DNA from: Planctomycetota bacterium
GTDB taxonomy: Bacteria > Planctomycetota > Phycisphaerae > UBA1845
DNA length: 64,000 nt
Assembly: GCA_024280855.1 (NCBI GenBank)
Contig: JAJRPG010000027.1
Location: 1 to 64,000 of the forward strand
Direction of reading: 5' to 3'
Part shown: positions 35,879 through 44,832 of the stretch, piece after piece
Layout: each line of letters starts with the position of its first letter
Position numbering within the stretch: the stretch's first letter is position 1
Made by a program: the position numbers and the translations under genes
Notes under the pieces: generated by a model
The model's database searches: none
What the model saw: only the letters and a program-made list of their open reading frames with translations
What the model was told of the DNA's origin: nothing

Positions 35879-36649
35879 TTGGCTATTGAGACATCTTTCA
35901 TATTTGAGCTGACGGACGTTTCCAAGCGTTACGAAGGCCACGCAGCTATCGACGGGGTTGATTTGTGCATTGGGCAGGGGCAGGTTGTCGTTCTCATTGG
36001 CCCGAGCGGTTGCGGGAAGTCTACTTTGTTACGGCTTATGGTGGGGCTTATCACGCCGGATTCGGGATGCGTACTTTTTGAGCAAGAACCCCTGTCGCTA
36101 GAAAATGTTCGATCGCAGCGACATCGGATGGGATACGTCATTCAGGACGGCGGGCTATTCCCACATCTAACCGCAAGGCAAAATATCACGCTGCTCGCGC
36201 GGCATCTTAGTTGGGATGATTCGCGGATTCATGAACGCATCGAAACACTGGCTGAGCTGACAAGCTTTCCGCTGGCTGCGTTAGATCGTTATCCGCTTGA
36301 AATGTCGGGCGGCCAAAGGCAGCGTGTCAGTTTGATGCGGGCGCTGATGTTAGATCCCGACGTGCTTCTACTGGATGAGCCTTTGGGCGCGCTCGATCCG
36401 ATGATTCGTAGCCAATTGCAAGATGACCTGCGAGAGATTTTTAGTCGCCTGGGCAAGACCGTGGTTTTAGTGACGCATGATCTAGCCGAGGCGGCATACC
36501 TGGCTGATACGATTGTTCTTTTGCATGAAGGACGCATTGTTCAGCAAGGTGATTTACCTTCACTGATCGAATCGCCGGCGAATGATTTTGTGACGAAGTT
36601 TATCAATGCCCAGCGAGGTGCGTCTATCCTGCAGGGAGGGGCATCGTGA
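35879..36649 (+). CDS. Osmoprotectant ABC transporter ATP-binding protein
   Basis: 256 residues from TTG 35879, with AGGGAG at 35865-35870. Peripheral ATPase on the inner face of the membrane, powering uptake through the next gene's product. Walker A GPSGCGKST (~41-49), Q-loop, signature SGGQRQRV, Walker B VLLLDEPLGALDP, and H-loop THDLAEA. It resembles the OpuC/ProV/OsmV group (glycine betaine, choline, carnitine). The ProV-type C-terminal CBS domains are absent; only a short tail remains. The next gene starts inside its stop codon (GTGA), so the two are coupled. Confidence 0.88.
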   Translation: MAIETSFIFELTDVSKRYEGHAAIDGVDLCIGQGQVVVLIGPSGCGKSTLLRLMVGLITPDSGCVLFEQEPLSLENVRSQRHRMGYVIQDGGLFPHLTARQNITLLARHLSWDDSRIHERIETLAELTSFPLAALDRYPLEMSGGQRQRVSLMRALMLDPDVLLLDEPLGALDPMIRSQLQDDLREIFSRLGKTVVLVTHDLAEAAYLADTIVLLHEGRIVQQGDLPSLIESPANDFVTKFINAQRGASILQGGAS

Positions 36650-38202
36650 ATCTAGTTCAGCTGCGGCGAAAATTTTCTCTATTGATTATAGCTATGGGTG
36701 TAGGATTTTTTGCACCTATTGTCTCGGCGGATGATGCCATAAATCCTACCGTAACGGTTGGCTCTAAAAAATTTACGGAGTCGGTGATCCTTGGTGAGAT
36801 GGTATCGCTACTCGCGGAACATGCTGGAGGAAGCGTGACGCATCGCCGTGAGCTTGGCGGGACGCGGGTGCTTTGGAACGCTTTGGTTGATGGCTCGATC
36901 GATATGTACCCGGAGTATACGGGGACGTTGCGTGAGGAAATTTTCATTGGCCAAGCTGTGGGCAATGAGGATGCGCTGAGGAAGTTACTTGCGACCCACG
37001 GCGTGCGGATGAGTGAGCCTATGGGGTTTAATAATACTTACGCTATTGGCATGAACCGCGAGCAGGCTAAGAATTTAGGAATCACGGCGCTTTCGGATTT
37101 GCGAGATCATCCTGAATTGCGATTTGGTTTTACCAGCGAATTTATGGATCGTGGCGACGGTTGGCCTAGTCTGTGCGAGGCGTATCGGCTGCCGCAAAAA
37201 AATGTGCGCGGGATGGACCACGATCTTTGCTACCGGGCACTTGCAGCTGGTGGGATTGATCTGATGGATATGTACGCCACGGACGCGGAGATTTCGTATT
37301 ATAACTTAGCTGTGTTGCGTGATGACCTGAAGCACTTCCCCCGATACGAAGCCGTGTTGCTCTATCGTGATGGTTTAGCGGATCGCGCAGCTGCGGTGCT
37401 AAAGCAAGTGTTGTTGTTGGGTGGCAGTATCGACGAACGCACGATGACGGGTATCAATGCGCGGGTTAAACTTGATGACATACCAGAGTCACAAGCCGCG
37501 GCTGATTTCCTGCGTGAAAAGTTCGACATTGAAGTGAAGGTAAATGTCGAAAGCATAGGGGCAAGGCTCTGGCGCACGACGTGTGAGCATTTATTTCTCG
37601 TGCTGGTCTCGCTGAGCGCTTCTATTTTCGTAGGAATTCCATTAGGCGTGATAGCTAGTAAAAGGCCCAGGCTTGGGCAACTGGTGTTGGGTGTGGTCGG
37701 CGTGGTGCAGACGATTCCCGCGCTCGCGCTATTGGTTTTATTGATGACATTGTTACGGCCTTTGTCGGTAGTGGGGGTGGAGAGCATCGGCGCCCATCCC
37801 GCAATCGCAGCCCTGTTTTTGTATAGTTTATTGCCCATCGTTCGTAACACATATACCGGGCTGATGGGGATACCGTTGCCGCTGCGAGAATCCGCGACGG
37901 CGCTAGGATTGTCCGGGCAGGCTCAACTGCTTCGTGTGGAATTGCCGCTAGCGCTGCCGACGTTATTAGCCGGGGTGAAGACCGCGGCGGTGCTTAACAT
38001 CGGTTTTGCAACGTTGGGCGCGTTGATAGGCGCAGGCGGTTACGGTCAGCCAATTCTTACGGGCATTCGGTTAGATAACATCTCGTTAATCCTACAAGGC
38101 GCATTGCCCGCAGCAGGCCTAGCCATTCTAGCCCAAGGGATGTTTGAACTATTCGAGCGGACGGTAGTGTCACGCGGATTGCGCTTGCGGCATAGAGATT
38201 AA
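36646..38202 (+). CDS. Osmoprotectant ABC transporter, fused substrate-binding protein and permease
   Basis: 518 residues from GTG 36646, overlapping the ATPase stop. A signal peptide is followed by an OpuAC/ProX-like binding domain (~30-300): VTVGSKKFTESVILGEM, GTRVLWNALVDGSIDMYPEYTG, and DMYATDAEI. The permease domain (~310-518) has about six helices and the coupling motif region ESATALGLSGQAQLLRVELPLALPTLLAG. In the better known OpuFB/EgtU fusions the permease precedes the binding domain; here the order is reversed. It probably imports glycine betaine or another small quaternary amine for osmoprotection. Confidence 0.87.
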   Translation: MNLVQLRRKFSLLIIAMGVGFFAPIVSADDAINPTVTVGSKKFTESVILGEMVSLLAEHAGGSVTHRRELGGTRVLWNALVDGSIDMYPEYTGTLREEIFIGQAVGNEDALRKLLATHGVRMSEPMGFNNTYAIGMNREQAKNLGITALSDLRDHPELRFGFTSEFMDRGDGWPSLCEAYRLPQKNVRGMDHDLCYRALAAGGIDLMDMYATDAEISYYNLAVLRDDLKHFPRYEAVLLYRDGLADRAAAVLKQVLLLGGSIDERTMTGINARVKLDDIPESQAAADFLREKFDIEVKVNVESIGARLWRTTCEHLFLVLVSLSASIFVGIPLGVIASKRPRLGQLVLGVVGVVQTIPALALLVLLMTLLRPLSVVGVESIGAHPAIAALFLYSLLPIVRNTYTGLMGIPLPLRESATALGLSGQAQLLRVELPLALPTLLAGVKTAAVLNIGFATLGALIGAGGYGQPILTGIRLDNISLILQGALPAAGLAILAQGMFELFERTVVSRGLRLRHRD

Positions 38203-38204
38203 AC

Positions 38205-38230
38205 GTAGGGCACGGCTATTGCCTGCCTTT
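38205..38230 (+). repeat. Dispersed repeat, family C
   Basis: GTAGGGCACGGCTATTGC then CTGCCTTT, three bases after the transporter stop. It is the same sequence as at 39264-39287 and the inverse of 39400-39423. Confidence 0.75.
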
Positions 38231-38241
38231 GGTGAACGCAA

Positions 38242-38286
38242 GGTGCCCCATTGTTTGCCTACTGGCAAAGGGTGGGGAAAGGATCT
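38242..38286 (-). repeat. Dispersed hairpin repeat, family B (inverted copy)
   Basis: On the minus strand it reads CCTTTCCCCACCCTTTGCC, a short turn, GGCAAACAATGGGGCACC. The arms CTTTGCC/GGCAAA form a hairpin. Other copies are at 39446, 56350 and 57322. Confidence 0.7.
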
Positions 38287-38336
38287 TAATCGGACGCCAA
38301 TCAAATTTAGGTGTGGCATAAGGATTTCGGAATACG

Positions 38337-39188
38337 ATGGAAAAAATTATCGACAGGAATGACCACGCACCGCGCTGTATCGAATGTGGATACATTTTGT
38401 TGGGCTTAACTGAGCTTCGCTGCCCGGAGTGCGGCACAGAATTTGATCCTGAATATGTCAAACAGGACTCGTATCGCGTTCACCTTCTCCCTTGGGAACG
38501 ACCAGAAGTGGGTGGTTGGATCAAAAGATTAGCCCGGACGCTTATGTTGGCGTCGTTACATCCGTCGCGATTTTATACTAGCGTCAGTTACCGGAAAGAT
38601 AGACGCATTAGGAATCCAGTAAAACTAATTCTCGCGTACATTCTTGCGTCCATGTGTATATTATTCGTTTCGCAAATCGTGGAAGAAGCAATAGGCTTTG
38701 TTTGGATGTGGGCAAAGCTGGGGCAATTCTCGCAAGTATGGGCATTAGAGAAAAGAGTATTAGTCACGACTGGGATACTATATTTGTTCGTACCAGTCGT
38801 GCAAATTTTGTCGTCGATAATTCCCATCGGAGTAATGGCCGCGGTGATTCGTTATGTTTTTCGAGAAAAAATTGGTTCATTGCGTTATGTCGATATGTTT
38901 GGGTTGTATTGCCCCGTAGTTGCTTTGCAAGCGTTCTTACTGCTCGTCGGTCATATTACGGTTCAGGTCGCCATGTATGCAGAGTTCATGATATACGATA
39001 TATCTGACTTGGTCGCCGAAATCATCCTTCCTTTAACGTTATGGTTTAGCTGTCGAAAATTTATATTGTTGAGTCGTTGGAAATCTATAGGGATATCGAT
39101 TTTAGGTTGCGTTGTGTATTTTGTGTGCGGAATAATCACCTATTGGCTTATGCAGATTCCCCTCTTCATTTCTCGCGGATTATTATAA
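38337..39188 (+). CDS. Membrane protein with N-terminal Zn-ribbon
   Basis: 283 residues. The N-terminus has C14/C17 and C29/C32 in CIECGYILLGLTELRCPECG, the motif shared with the Zn-ribbon gene at 3084-3728. Then come five or so hydrophobic helices from ~100 on (LILAYILASMCILFVSQIV, ILYLFVPVVQILSS and more), like Yip1-type membrane proteins. Function unknown; it is probably in the cytoplasmic membrane with the zinc ribbon inside. It lies between copies of repeat families B and C. Confidence 0.65.
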   Translation: MEKIIDRNDHAPRCIECGYILLGLTELRCPECGTEFDPEYVKQDSYRVHLLPWERPEVGGWIKRLARTLMLASLHPSRFYTSVSYRKDRRIRNPVKLILAYILASMCILFVSQIVEEAIGFVWMWAKLGQFSQVWALEKRVLVTTGILYLFVPVVQILSSIIPIGVMAAVIRYVFREKIGSLRYVDMFGLYCPVVALQAFLLLVGHITVQVAMYAEFMIYDISDLVAEIILPLTLWFSCRKFILLSRWKSIGISILGCVVYFVCGIITYWLMQIPLFISRGLL

Positions 39189-39263
39189 CGCCGGGTGGTC
39201 CAGATCCTTCTTTTTGGACCTGGGGGAGTCGATGATTGAACGCCTAATGTCTTCCCCGATTCC

Positions 39264-39423
39264 GGTAGGGCACGGCTATTGCCTGCCTTTTGCGAAGGTC
39301 TAAAGTGTTCGAAGTTTTATAGCGTTAGGCGTTGCGATGATGGCATCAATCGTCTTTCAATGGCCCGGATGGCATGCCAGATGTGTAGTTTCCGAATACG
39401 GCAGGCAATAGCCGTGCCCTACC
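39264..39423. repeat. Perfect 24-bp inverted repeat pair of family C
   Basis: 39264-39287 (GGTAGGGCACGGCTATTG, CCTGCC) is repeated exactly in inverted orientation at 39400-39423. The 112 bp between contain no gene I support. This is part of the 333-bp gene-free stretch 39189-39521. Confidence 0.85.
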
Positions 39424-39445
39424 TGGAGTACTCCACATGCTTAAA

Positions 39446-39490
39446 GATCCATTCCCCACCCTGTGCCAGTTGGCAAAGGATGGGACACCC
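39446..39490 (+). repeat. Dispersed hairpin repeat, family B
   Basis: Runs from GATCCATTCCCCACCCTGTG through a turn to GGCAAAGGATGGGACACCC; a diverged copy of the sequence at 57322. It lies 30 bp beyond the end of the aldolase gene. Confidence 0.65.
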
Positions 39491-39521
39491 TAATCATAGT
39501 GTCACTATGGTGGCAGCGGTG

Positions 39522-40571
39522 TTATGCAACTTCAATCGACTTATCCAAATACACATCCTGAATAGTATTAAGCAGTTTAATACCCTCAGCCATCGGGCGT
39601 TGGAACGCTTTGCGTCCTGAGATAAGTCCTGTTCCGCCAGCTCTTTTGTTGATGACAGCGGTGCGGGCTGCGTCTTGGAAATCGTTGCTGCCTGATGCGC
39701 CGCCGGAGTTAATTAGGCCCATGCGGCCCATGTAACAGCCAGCTAACTGATAGCGGGTGAGGTCGATAGGGTGGTCGGTGGTTAGGTTGTCGTATACGGC
39801 TTTATTGGTCTTGGCGAAGTTGATCGCTGTGAAGCCGCCATTATTCTCCGCTTGCTTTTGCTTGATAATGTCAGCTTGAATGGTCACACCAAGGTGATTA
39901 GCCTGGCTGGTTAAGTCTGACGCGGCGGAATAATCAGTCCCGTCTTTTTTGAATCCGTTGTTTCGCAGATAGCACCAAAGCACGGTAGCCATTCCCATTT
40001 CGTGAGCGGCTTGGAACGCTTCGCTGACTTCCATAATCTGTCGAGAAGATTCTTCAGAGCCAAAATAAATCGTCGCACCAACAGCTACGGCTCCCATGTC
40101 AGCGGCTTGTTCGACTGAGGCGAACATAATCTGATCGTATTTGTTGGGATAGGTGAGCAGTTCGTTGTGGTTGAGTTTGACGAGGAACGGAATCTTGTGG
40201 TCATATTTACGAGCCACCGAGCCGAGAACGCCCAATGTGGATGCAACCGCGTTGCAGCCGCCTTCGATGGCGAGTTTGATGATGTTTTCCGGGTCGAAAT
40301 AGATTGGGTTCGGCGCGAAGGACGCCCCAGCTGTGTGTTCGATGCCCTGGTCAACGGGAAGAATCGAGACGAAGCCCGTGCCGCCGAGTCTGCCATGATC
40401 GAAAATCGTTTGTAGGGACCGCAGGACAGGCGTAGGCCGGTCTGTGTGGGAGTAGACATTGTCGACGAAGTCTGGACCTGGCAGATGCAGCATCCGTTTG
40501 TCGATAGTCTTACAGGTATGGCCTAGCAGAAAATCAGCTTGGTCGCCGAGGAGGTCTAGAATAGCGCTCAT
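39522..40571 (-). CDS. fbaB: Class I fructose-bisphosphate aldolase (DhnA/FbaB type)
   Basis: 349 residues, cytoplasmic. It splits fructose-1,6-bisphosphate to dihydroxyacetone phosphate and glyceraldehyde-3-phosphate through a Schiff-base lysine. Seen: [70 protein letters not shown], the long CYLRNNGFK loop and the phosphate-binding LINSGGASG...[12 protein letters not shown]. The ATG at 40571 has GGGAG ten bases upstream. It belongs to the same pathway as gap and pgk at 22.6-25 kb but is on its own here. Confidence 0.92.
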   Translation of the reverse strand: MSAILDLLGDQADFLLGHTCKTIDKRMLHLPGPDFVDNVYSHTDRPTPVLRSLQTIFDHGRLGGTGFVSILPVDQGIEHTAGASFAPNPIYFDPENIIKLAIEGGCNAVASTLGVLGSVARKYDHKIPFLVKLNHNELLTYPNKYDQIMFASVEQAADMGAVAVGATIYFGSEESSRQIMEVSEAFQAAHEMGMATVLWCYLRNNGFKKDGTDYSAASDLTSQANHLGVTIQADIIKQKQAENNGGFTAINFAKTNKAVYDNLTTDHPIDLTRYQLAGCYMGRMGLINSGGASGSNDFQDAARTAVINKRAGGTGLISGRKAFQRPMAEGIKLLNTIQDVYLDKSIEVA

Positions 40572-40700
40572 AGTATTGAAACTCCCGAAAATGTTGGCCT
40601 AAACAAGGCACGCCATGACGGCATGGTAATAGCCGTGTCCCAGTCCTGAAAACGCGAAAATCATAGTAAGCTCTGTAGACAAGCAGGCAAGGGGGAATGT

Positions 40701-40886
40701 ATGAAAAACGTGTGGAAATCGCGGCTGGAATCTGTGAATTTCTGGGTTTCGTCAAGTTTGATTGGGGGGCGATTATTGCCCCGATTGGTCGTGTCGTGTA
40801 AGTTAGGGCTGATTGCGGCTTCGTCGGTGATGGATCGATTAGGCCGTGGTTTTGAAATTGCAGCTAAGGAGCAGCTTGATGACTGA
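40701..40886 (+). CDS. Small basic protein coupled to tig (tentative)
   Basis: 61 residues from ATG 40701, preceded by GGGGGA at 40691-40696. Amphipathic/hydrophobic middle (WVSSSLIGGRLLPRLVVSC). Its stop overlaps the trigger factor start by 8 bp (40879-40886), which could couple translation. No homologue is recognised, and it may be a chance frame in the tig leader. Confidence 0.3.
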   Translation: MKNVWKSRLESVNFWVSSSLIGGRLLPRLVVSCKLGLIAASSVMDRLGRGFEIAAKEQLDD

Positions 40887-42537
40887 TAAGGGTTCGTACA
40901 TAGGACAAGATGACGCCAACGTCGATGATCAGAAATCGAAGTCTGAGCATGAGCAGATCATGGAGAAGCTCAAGGAAACGATTACCGTCGAAAAGAAGGA
41001 AATCGGGTCGTTGCGCATCAAAATGACCGTCACCGTCCCACGCGAGACCATCGATGCGCGCTTGAGCGAGCAGTACACAGAGCTTAAACGCGACGCTACC
41101 GTTCCCGGTTTTCGTAAGGGCCATGCGCCGATTCAGTTGGTGGAAAGACGCTTCGCTACTGATGTGGGCACGCAAATCAAACGCGAGTTGGTTAGTTCAG
41201 GGTATCTAGCTGCTGTTGAAAAAGAAGAAATAAACGCCCTCGGTGATCCGCTATTTTGGGTTCCGGTTAAAGAGGAGCAAGAAGGCGAAAATCAGCAGAC
41301 CAAGATCGTAGAAACCGAGAGGCTGCTACCAATTGATGAAGCGCTGGAGTCGTTAGAGTTCCCGAAAGAGGGGGCGTTGACTTTTGCCTGCGAAATTGAA
41401 CTCAAGCCAGAGTTTGAATTGCCGGAATTGAAGAAAGTTGCGATCAATCGGATCAAGTTAGCGGTCGCGGATAGTGACGTTGACGCTGAGCTAAAGCGGA
41501 TGCGCATGATGCGTGGTACGTTTAATCCGGTTGAAAATGGCAAAGTCGAATTAGACGACATGTTGTTCGTCGATTTTAAGATGATCGTAGATGGCAATGT
41601 GGTTGATTCGGCTGAGAATTTCGACGTCGCGGCCCGTGACATGAATATCAAGGGTGTGCAATTGGAAGGCTTTGGCGAAGTTGTTAAAGGTAAGAAGCTT
41701 GGCGATACGGTCACAGTTGAGGGCGTTGTGCCTGACGATCATGTGCAGATCGATATTCGTGAGAAGAAGGTTAAGTTTGAGCTGACCCTTAAAGAAATTA
41801 AACGTTTGGAAGTACCGCCTTTCGATAAGGAATTCCTTGAATCAATCGGCTTTGAAAGTGAAGATGAGCTGAAAGACCTAGTCCGTAATCGTATGGATTC
41901 AGAGCTTAATGGCAAAAGTCGCGGCCTGATGCATGAGCAGATGGGCGATTATTTACTTGAGCATACAGAAGTAGAAGTTCCGGAAGGCTTATCGCAGCGT
42001 CAGGTGGAACGGTCGCTGTCGCGGCGGCGTGTTCAACTCCTTCAAGCTGGTATGCCTGAAGCTGAGATTGATAAGTCGATGGATGAAATGCGGGTGCAGG
42101 CCCAGGATCAGGTCATCCGCGATCTTAAATTGTTTTTCGTATTAGAAAAAATCGCCGAAGACCGCGATATTACGGTTCCTGAAGATCGCATCAACGGGGC
42201 GATTGCCCAGATAGCTGCCCGCTCTAATCAGCGGTTTGACCGTGTTCGAGACTCATTGAGCAAGGGCGACGGGCTGACGATGTTGTACCTTCAGATTCGT
42301 GACGAGATGATTCTTGACCTTCTTATTGAGGATGCGGACGTTACGGACACCGACAGCGACAAGGAAAGTCCGAAAAAGAAGACTGCCACTAAGGTAAAAA
42401 CGAAGGCCAAGGAGAATGCGCCAGCTAAGGAAAAACCAGAGGCCAAGAAAACGACGACTACGACAGCTAAAAAGAAAACTCCCGCTAAAAAAGCCCCTGC
42501 TAAGAAGGTTGTGAAGAAGAAAAAGAAGACCTCTTAA
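40879..42537 (+). CDS. tig: Trigger factor (ribosome-associated chaperone)
   Basis: 552 residues, longer than the usual ~430. ATG 40879 has AAGGAG at 40867-40872. An acidic N-terminal extension (DDANVDDQKSKSEHEQIMEKL) precedes the ribosome-binding domain with VPGFRKGHAPIQLVERRF (family motif GFRxGxxP). The FKBP-like prolyl isomerase domain follows in the middle (DDMLFVDFKMIVDG). The helical chaperone domain follows to about residue 485. The last ~65 residues are a Lys/Ala/Thr/Pro tail (KKKTPAKKAPAKKVVKKKKK), like histone H1 tails and unusual for this family. It binds nascent chains at the ribosome exit; the two clpP genes follow, a common arrangement. Confidence 0.92.
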   Translation: MTDKGSYIGQDDANVDDQKSKSEHEQIMEKLKETITVEKKEIGSLRIKMTVTVPRETIDARLSEQYTELKRDATVPGFRKGHAPIQLVERRFATDVGTQIKRELVSSGYLAAVEKEEINALGDPLFWVPVKEEQEGENQQTKIVETERLLPIDEALESLEFPKEGALTFACEIELKPEFELPELKKVAINRIKLAVADSDVDAELKRMRMMRGTFNPVENGKVELDDMLFVDFKMIVDGNVVDSAENFDVAARDMNIKGVQLEGFGEVVKGKKLGDTVTVEGVVPDDHVQIDIREKKVKFELTLKEIKRLEVPPFDKEFLESIGFESEDELKDLVRNRMDSELNGKSRGLMHEQMGDYLLEHTEVEVPEGLSQRQVERSLSRRRVQLLQAGMPEAEIDKSMDEMRVQAQDQVIRDLKLFFVLEKIAEDRDITVPEDRINGAIAQIAARSNQRFDRVRDSLSKGDGLTMLYLQIRDEMILDLLIEDADVTDTDSDKESPKKKTATKVKTKAKENAPAKEKPEAKKTTTTTAKKKTPAKKAPAKKVVKKKKKTS

Positions 42538-42662
42538 AACAAGCGACCTTTTGAGGCGAATCTGCCGACAATATACCTGTAGCTGATGTCGTGGTTTCGT
42601 CGGGATGTTTGATGAGGCGGGGATGTCAGGATATTATTGGAATTTGTGAAGCGATATAAGTG

Positions 42663-43316
42663 ATGACCCACCCAAACGAGGTTCGACCTATGCATGATGC
42701 TTTAGGGCATGTACCCGTGATGAATCAGATGCCGGCTTATCAACGCACGCGTGAGATGTCTTTGACGGACATGCTGCTTGAAAACCGGATTATTTTCCTT
42801 TCCGGCCCGATTGGCGAACGGTCGGCTAGTCTGGTCATTCAACAACTGTTATATCTGCAATCGATTCGTCGCACGCAGGATGTTAATCTGTACATCAATT
42901 CGCCTGGCGGGTTGGTAGATCAGACACTGGCTATTTATGACACTATGAATTTCATGGGGTGCGAGGTTGCGACCTATTGCATCGGCCAGGCTGCCAGTGG
43001 CGCAGCCATAATTTTGATGGCTGGTGCGAAGGGTAAGCGATTCATCCTGCCAAATGCCAAAGTCATGATGCACCAGCCTTATGGGGGTATCACGGGGCAG
43101 GCAGAAGATATTCGCATTCAAGCTGAGGAAGTGCTTCGCGATAAGAAAAGATTGAATACCATTATCTCGCACTGCACGGGAAGACCGATTGAGAAAGTCA
43201 CTGACGAGACCGAGCGAGATCGATACCTTGATGCCCAAGAAGCCGTCGAATACGGTGTGGTCGATGAAATTTTGATCGAGCCTGCGGACGAAAAAAACAA
43301 AGCTAAGAAGAAGTAG
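42663..43316 (+). CDS. clpP: ATP-dependent Clp protease proteolytic subunit ClpP (paralogue 1)
   Basis: 217 residues from ATG 42663 (GTG 42660 is also possible). Serine protease subunit forming the Clp chamber with ClpX/ClpA. The triad is S112 (GQAASGAAI), H137 (MMHQPYGG) and D186 (RDRYLDAQEA). The spacings of 25 and 49 equal those of E. coli ClpP, so it should be active. AKGKRFILPNAKVMMHQP and YGVVDEI are typical. A second clpP follows 104 bp later. clpX is not in the window. Confidence 0.95.
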   Translation: MTHPNEVRPMHDALGHVPVMNQMPAYQRTREMSLTDMLLENRIIFLSGPIGERSASLVIQQLLYLQSIRRTQDVNLYINSPGGLVDQTLAIYDTMNFMGCEVATYCIGQAASGAAIILMAGAKGKRFILPNAKVMMHQPYGGITGQAEDIRIQAEEVLRDKKRLNTIISHCTGRPIEKVTDETERDRYLDAQEAVEYGVVDEILIEPADEKNKAKKK

Positions 43317-43419
43317 ATCGGCGGCGGGCGTGTGCCTGCAGGGCGTGCTTTAACGTTGTCGTGTGTTAGCCCCGATCAGAGTCTATCAGATTGAATTTTC
43401 TTTACAGGGAATGTGATCC

Positions 43420-44034
43420 ATGTCTGTTGTGAATCAGCGTGTGCCCTTCGTGATTGAGAGTACCGGCCGAGGTGAGCGGGAGATGGATATCTTCTCACGA
43501 TTGCTCAAGGACCGTATCATTTTTCTATCTGGCGGCGTGAATGATGACGTAGCTAATGTCATTGTTGCGCAGTTGCTTTTCCTTTCCAATGAAGACCCCA
43601 AGGCCGACGTGAATCTATACGTCAACAGCCCTGGCGGTTCGGTGTCGGCTGGTCTGGCGATCTACGATACCATGCAGTATCTGCGATGCGACGTCGCTAC
43701 TTATAACGTAGGGTTATCTGCAAGCATGGGAGCCATCATTCTGTGTGGTGGCGCTAAGGGTAAGCGTTATCTATTGCCGAATAGTCGAACGCTTCTTCAT
43801 CAGCCGCTGATTGGTGGCGTGATGGAGGGTTCCGCAACTGATCTATCTATCGAAGCCGAAGAAATTATTCGTCTTCGCAAGGTGCTTTACGAAATCATCT
43901 CATCACGTTCTGGAAAAGACATGGCTTCGGTCGAAAAAGATTGCGATCGCAACAAGTGGCTCGATGCTGGCGAAGCTATCGAATATGGTCTAGCTGACCA
44001 GATTCTAGAACGTATGCCGATGCCAGCGAGCTAA
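43420..44034 (+). CDS. clpP: ATP-dependent Clp protease proteolytic subunit ClpP (paralogue 2)
   Basis: 204 residues from ATG 43420 (AGGGA upstream). Triad S102 (LSASMGAI), H127 (LLHQPLIGG) and D176 ([14 protein letters not shown]), again with spacings of 25 and 49. Sequence differs clearly from the first copy, including LSASMGA for QAASGAA. The two may form mixed or separate ring types, as in other bacteria with two ClpPs. A strong terminator follows at 44141-44166. Confidence 0.95.
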   Translation: MSVVNQRVPFVIESTGRGEREMDIFSRLLKDRIIFLSGGVNDDVANVIVAQLLFLSNEDPKADVNLYVNSPGGSVSAGLAIYDTMQYLRCDVATYNVGLSASMGAIILCGGAKGKRYLLPNSRTLLHQPLIGGVMEGSATDLSIEAEEIIRLRKVLYEIISSRSGKDMASVEKDCDRNKWLDAGEAIEYGLADQILERMPMPAS

Positions 44035-44077
44035 GCTTCGTACGTTTTTTTCATTGCATGTTGGATGGCTATTGATT

Positions 44078-44109
44078 GGGTGGCATGGGTAAGCCTCAGC
44101 TTACCCGTG
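44078..44109 (-). repeat. Dispersed palindrome, family A (inverted copy)
   Basis: GGGTGGCATGGGTAAGCC then TCAGCTTACCCGTG: the inverse of the copies at 53383 and 57252. It lies just after clpP2. Confidence 0.8.
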
Positions 44110-44140
44110 TGGAAAAAACGCCGTAAGATTCAGACAAGCC

Positions 44141-44166
44141 ATCGCCGGAGACCTTCCGGCGATTTT
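44141..44166 (+). terminator. Rho-independent terminator after clpP2
   Basis: ATCGCCGGA (44141-44149) pairs perfectly with TCCGGCGAT (44155-44163) and is followed by TTTT. It ends the tig-clpP-clpP transcript. Confidence 0.85.
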
Positions 44167-44196
44167 ATTAAGCTTATGGAACCGTTATGTCATTCC

Positions 44197-44220
44197 CGCG
44201 CGGGCTAAAGCCCGCGGCTC
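44197..44220. repeat. Dispersed palindrome, family D (CGCGGGCTAAAGCCCGCGGCTC)
   Basis: GCGGGCTAAAGCCCGC is a near-perfect hairpin. A second copy is at 53457-53481. This one supplies the last codons and stop of the glutamine amidotransferase gene read on the minus strand. Confidence 0.7.
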
Positions 44221-44801
44221 GGTTGGTTTGATAGACCTAGAAAGTTAGCCATCAACTGCGAGCCTTCGACTGTCAGAAAACTTTCCGGATGAAACTGTAC
44301 ACCTTCGATAGGCATCGTCTTATGCCGGATGCCCATCAACTCGTCTCGATCATCGGTCCAAGCCGTTACCTCAAAATCTTCAGGTAAGCTATCACGACTT
44401 ATCGTGAGCGAGTGATATCGCGTAGCTATAAAGGGGTTTGGTAAGCCTTCATAACAGCCTGTGCCAACGTGTTTGATGGCACTTGTCTTGCCGTGCATGA
44501 GTCTCTTTTCACGTTGAATCGTTCCGCCGAACACTTGGCCTATGCACTGATGCCCCAGGCAAACGCCGAGGATGGGAATCTTTCCGGCGTAGTGTTTAAT
44601 GACGTCGTTGCTGATTCCGGCTTCGTTGGGTGTGCAAGGGCCTGGTGAAATAATCACTCGCGAAGGATTAAGACTGTCCAATTCCGCCAGAGTCGCCTGG
44701 TCATTGCGCACCACTTGAATCGGGTGATCGGGGATGAGCGTGCCCACCTGTTGCACGAGGTTATAGGTGAACGAGTCGTAGTTATCTATTATGAGTATCA
44801 C
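44205..44801 (-). CDS. Anthranilate/aminodeoxychorismate synthase glutamine amidotransferase subunit
   Basis: 198 residues, cytoplasmic class I glutaminase. It releases ammonia for anthranilate (TrpG) or aminodeoxychorismate (PabA) synthesis. Start MILIIDNYDSFTYNLVQ is diagnostic. Nucleophile C81 lies in GVCLGHQ, with the His-Glu pair in VQFHPESFLT. The partner chorismate-binding subunit is not in the window, so trpG and pabA cannot be told apart. The final residues PSRGL and the stop come from a family D repeat, suggesting the 3' end was remade by the repeat. It lies 31 bp after hemW on the same strand. Confidence 0.9.
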   Translation of the reverse strand: MILIIDNYDSFTYNLVQQVGTLIPDHPIQVVRNDQATLAELDSLNPSRVIISPGPCTPNEAGISNDVIKHYAGKIPILGVCLGHQCIGQVFGGTIQREKRLMHGKTSAIKHVGTGCYEGLPNPFIATRYHSLTISRDSLPEDFEVTAWTDDRDELMGIRHKTMPIEGVQFHPESFLTVEGSQLMANFLGLSNQPSRGL

Positions 44802-44832
44802 AACAATAGCCTAACAGACCGAGCGAATTGTT

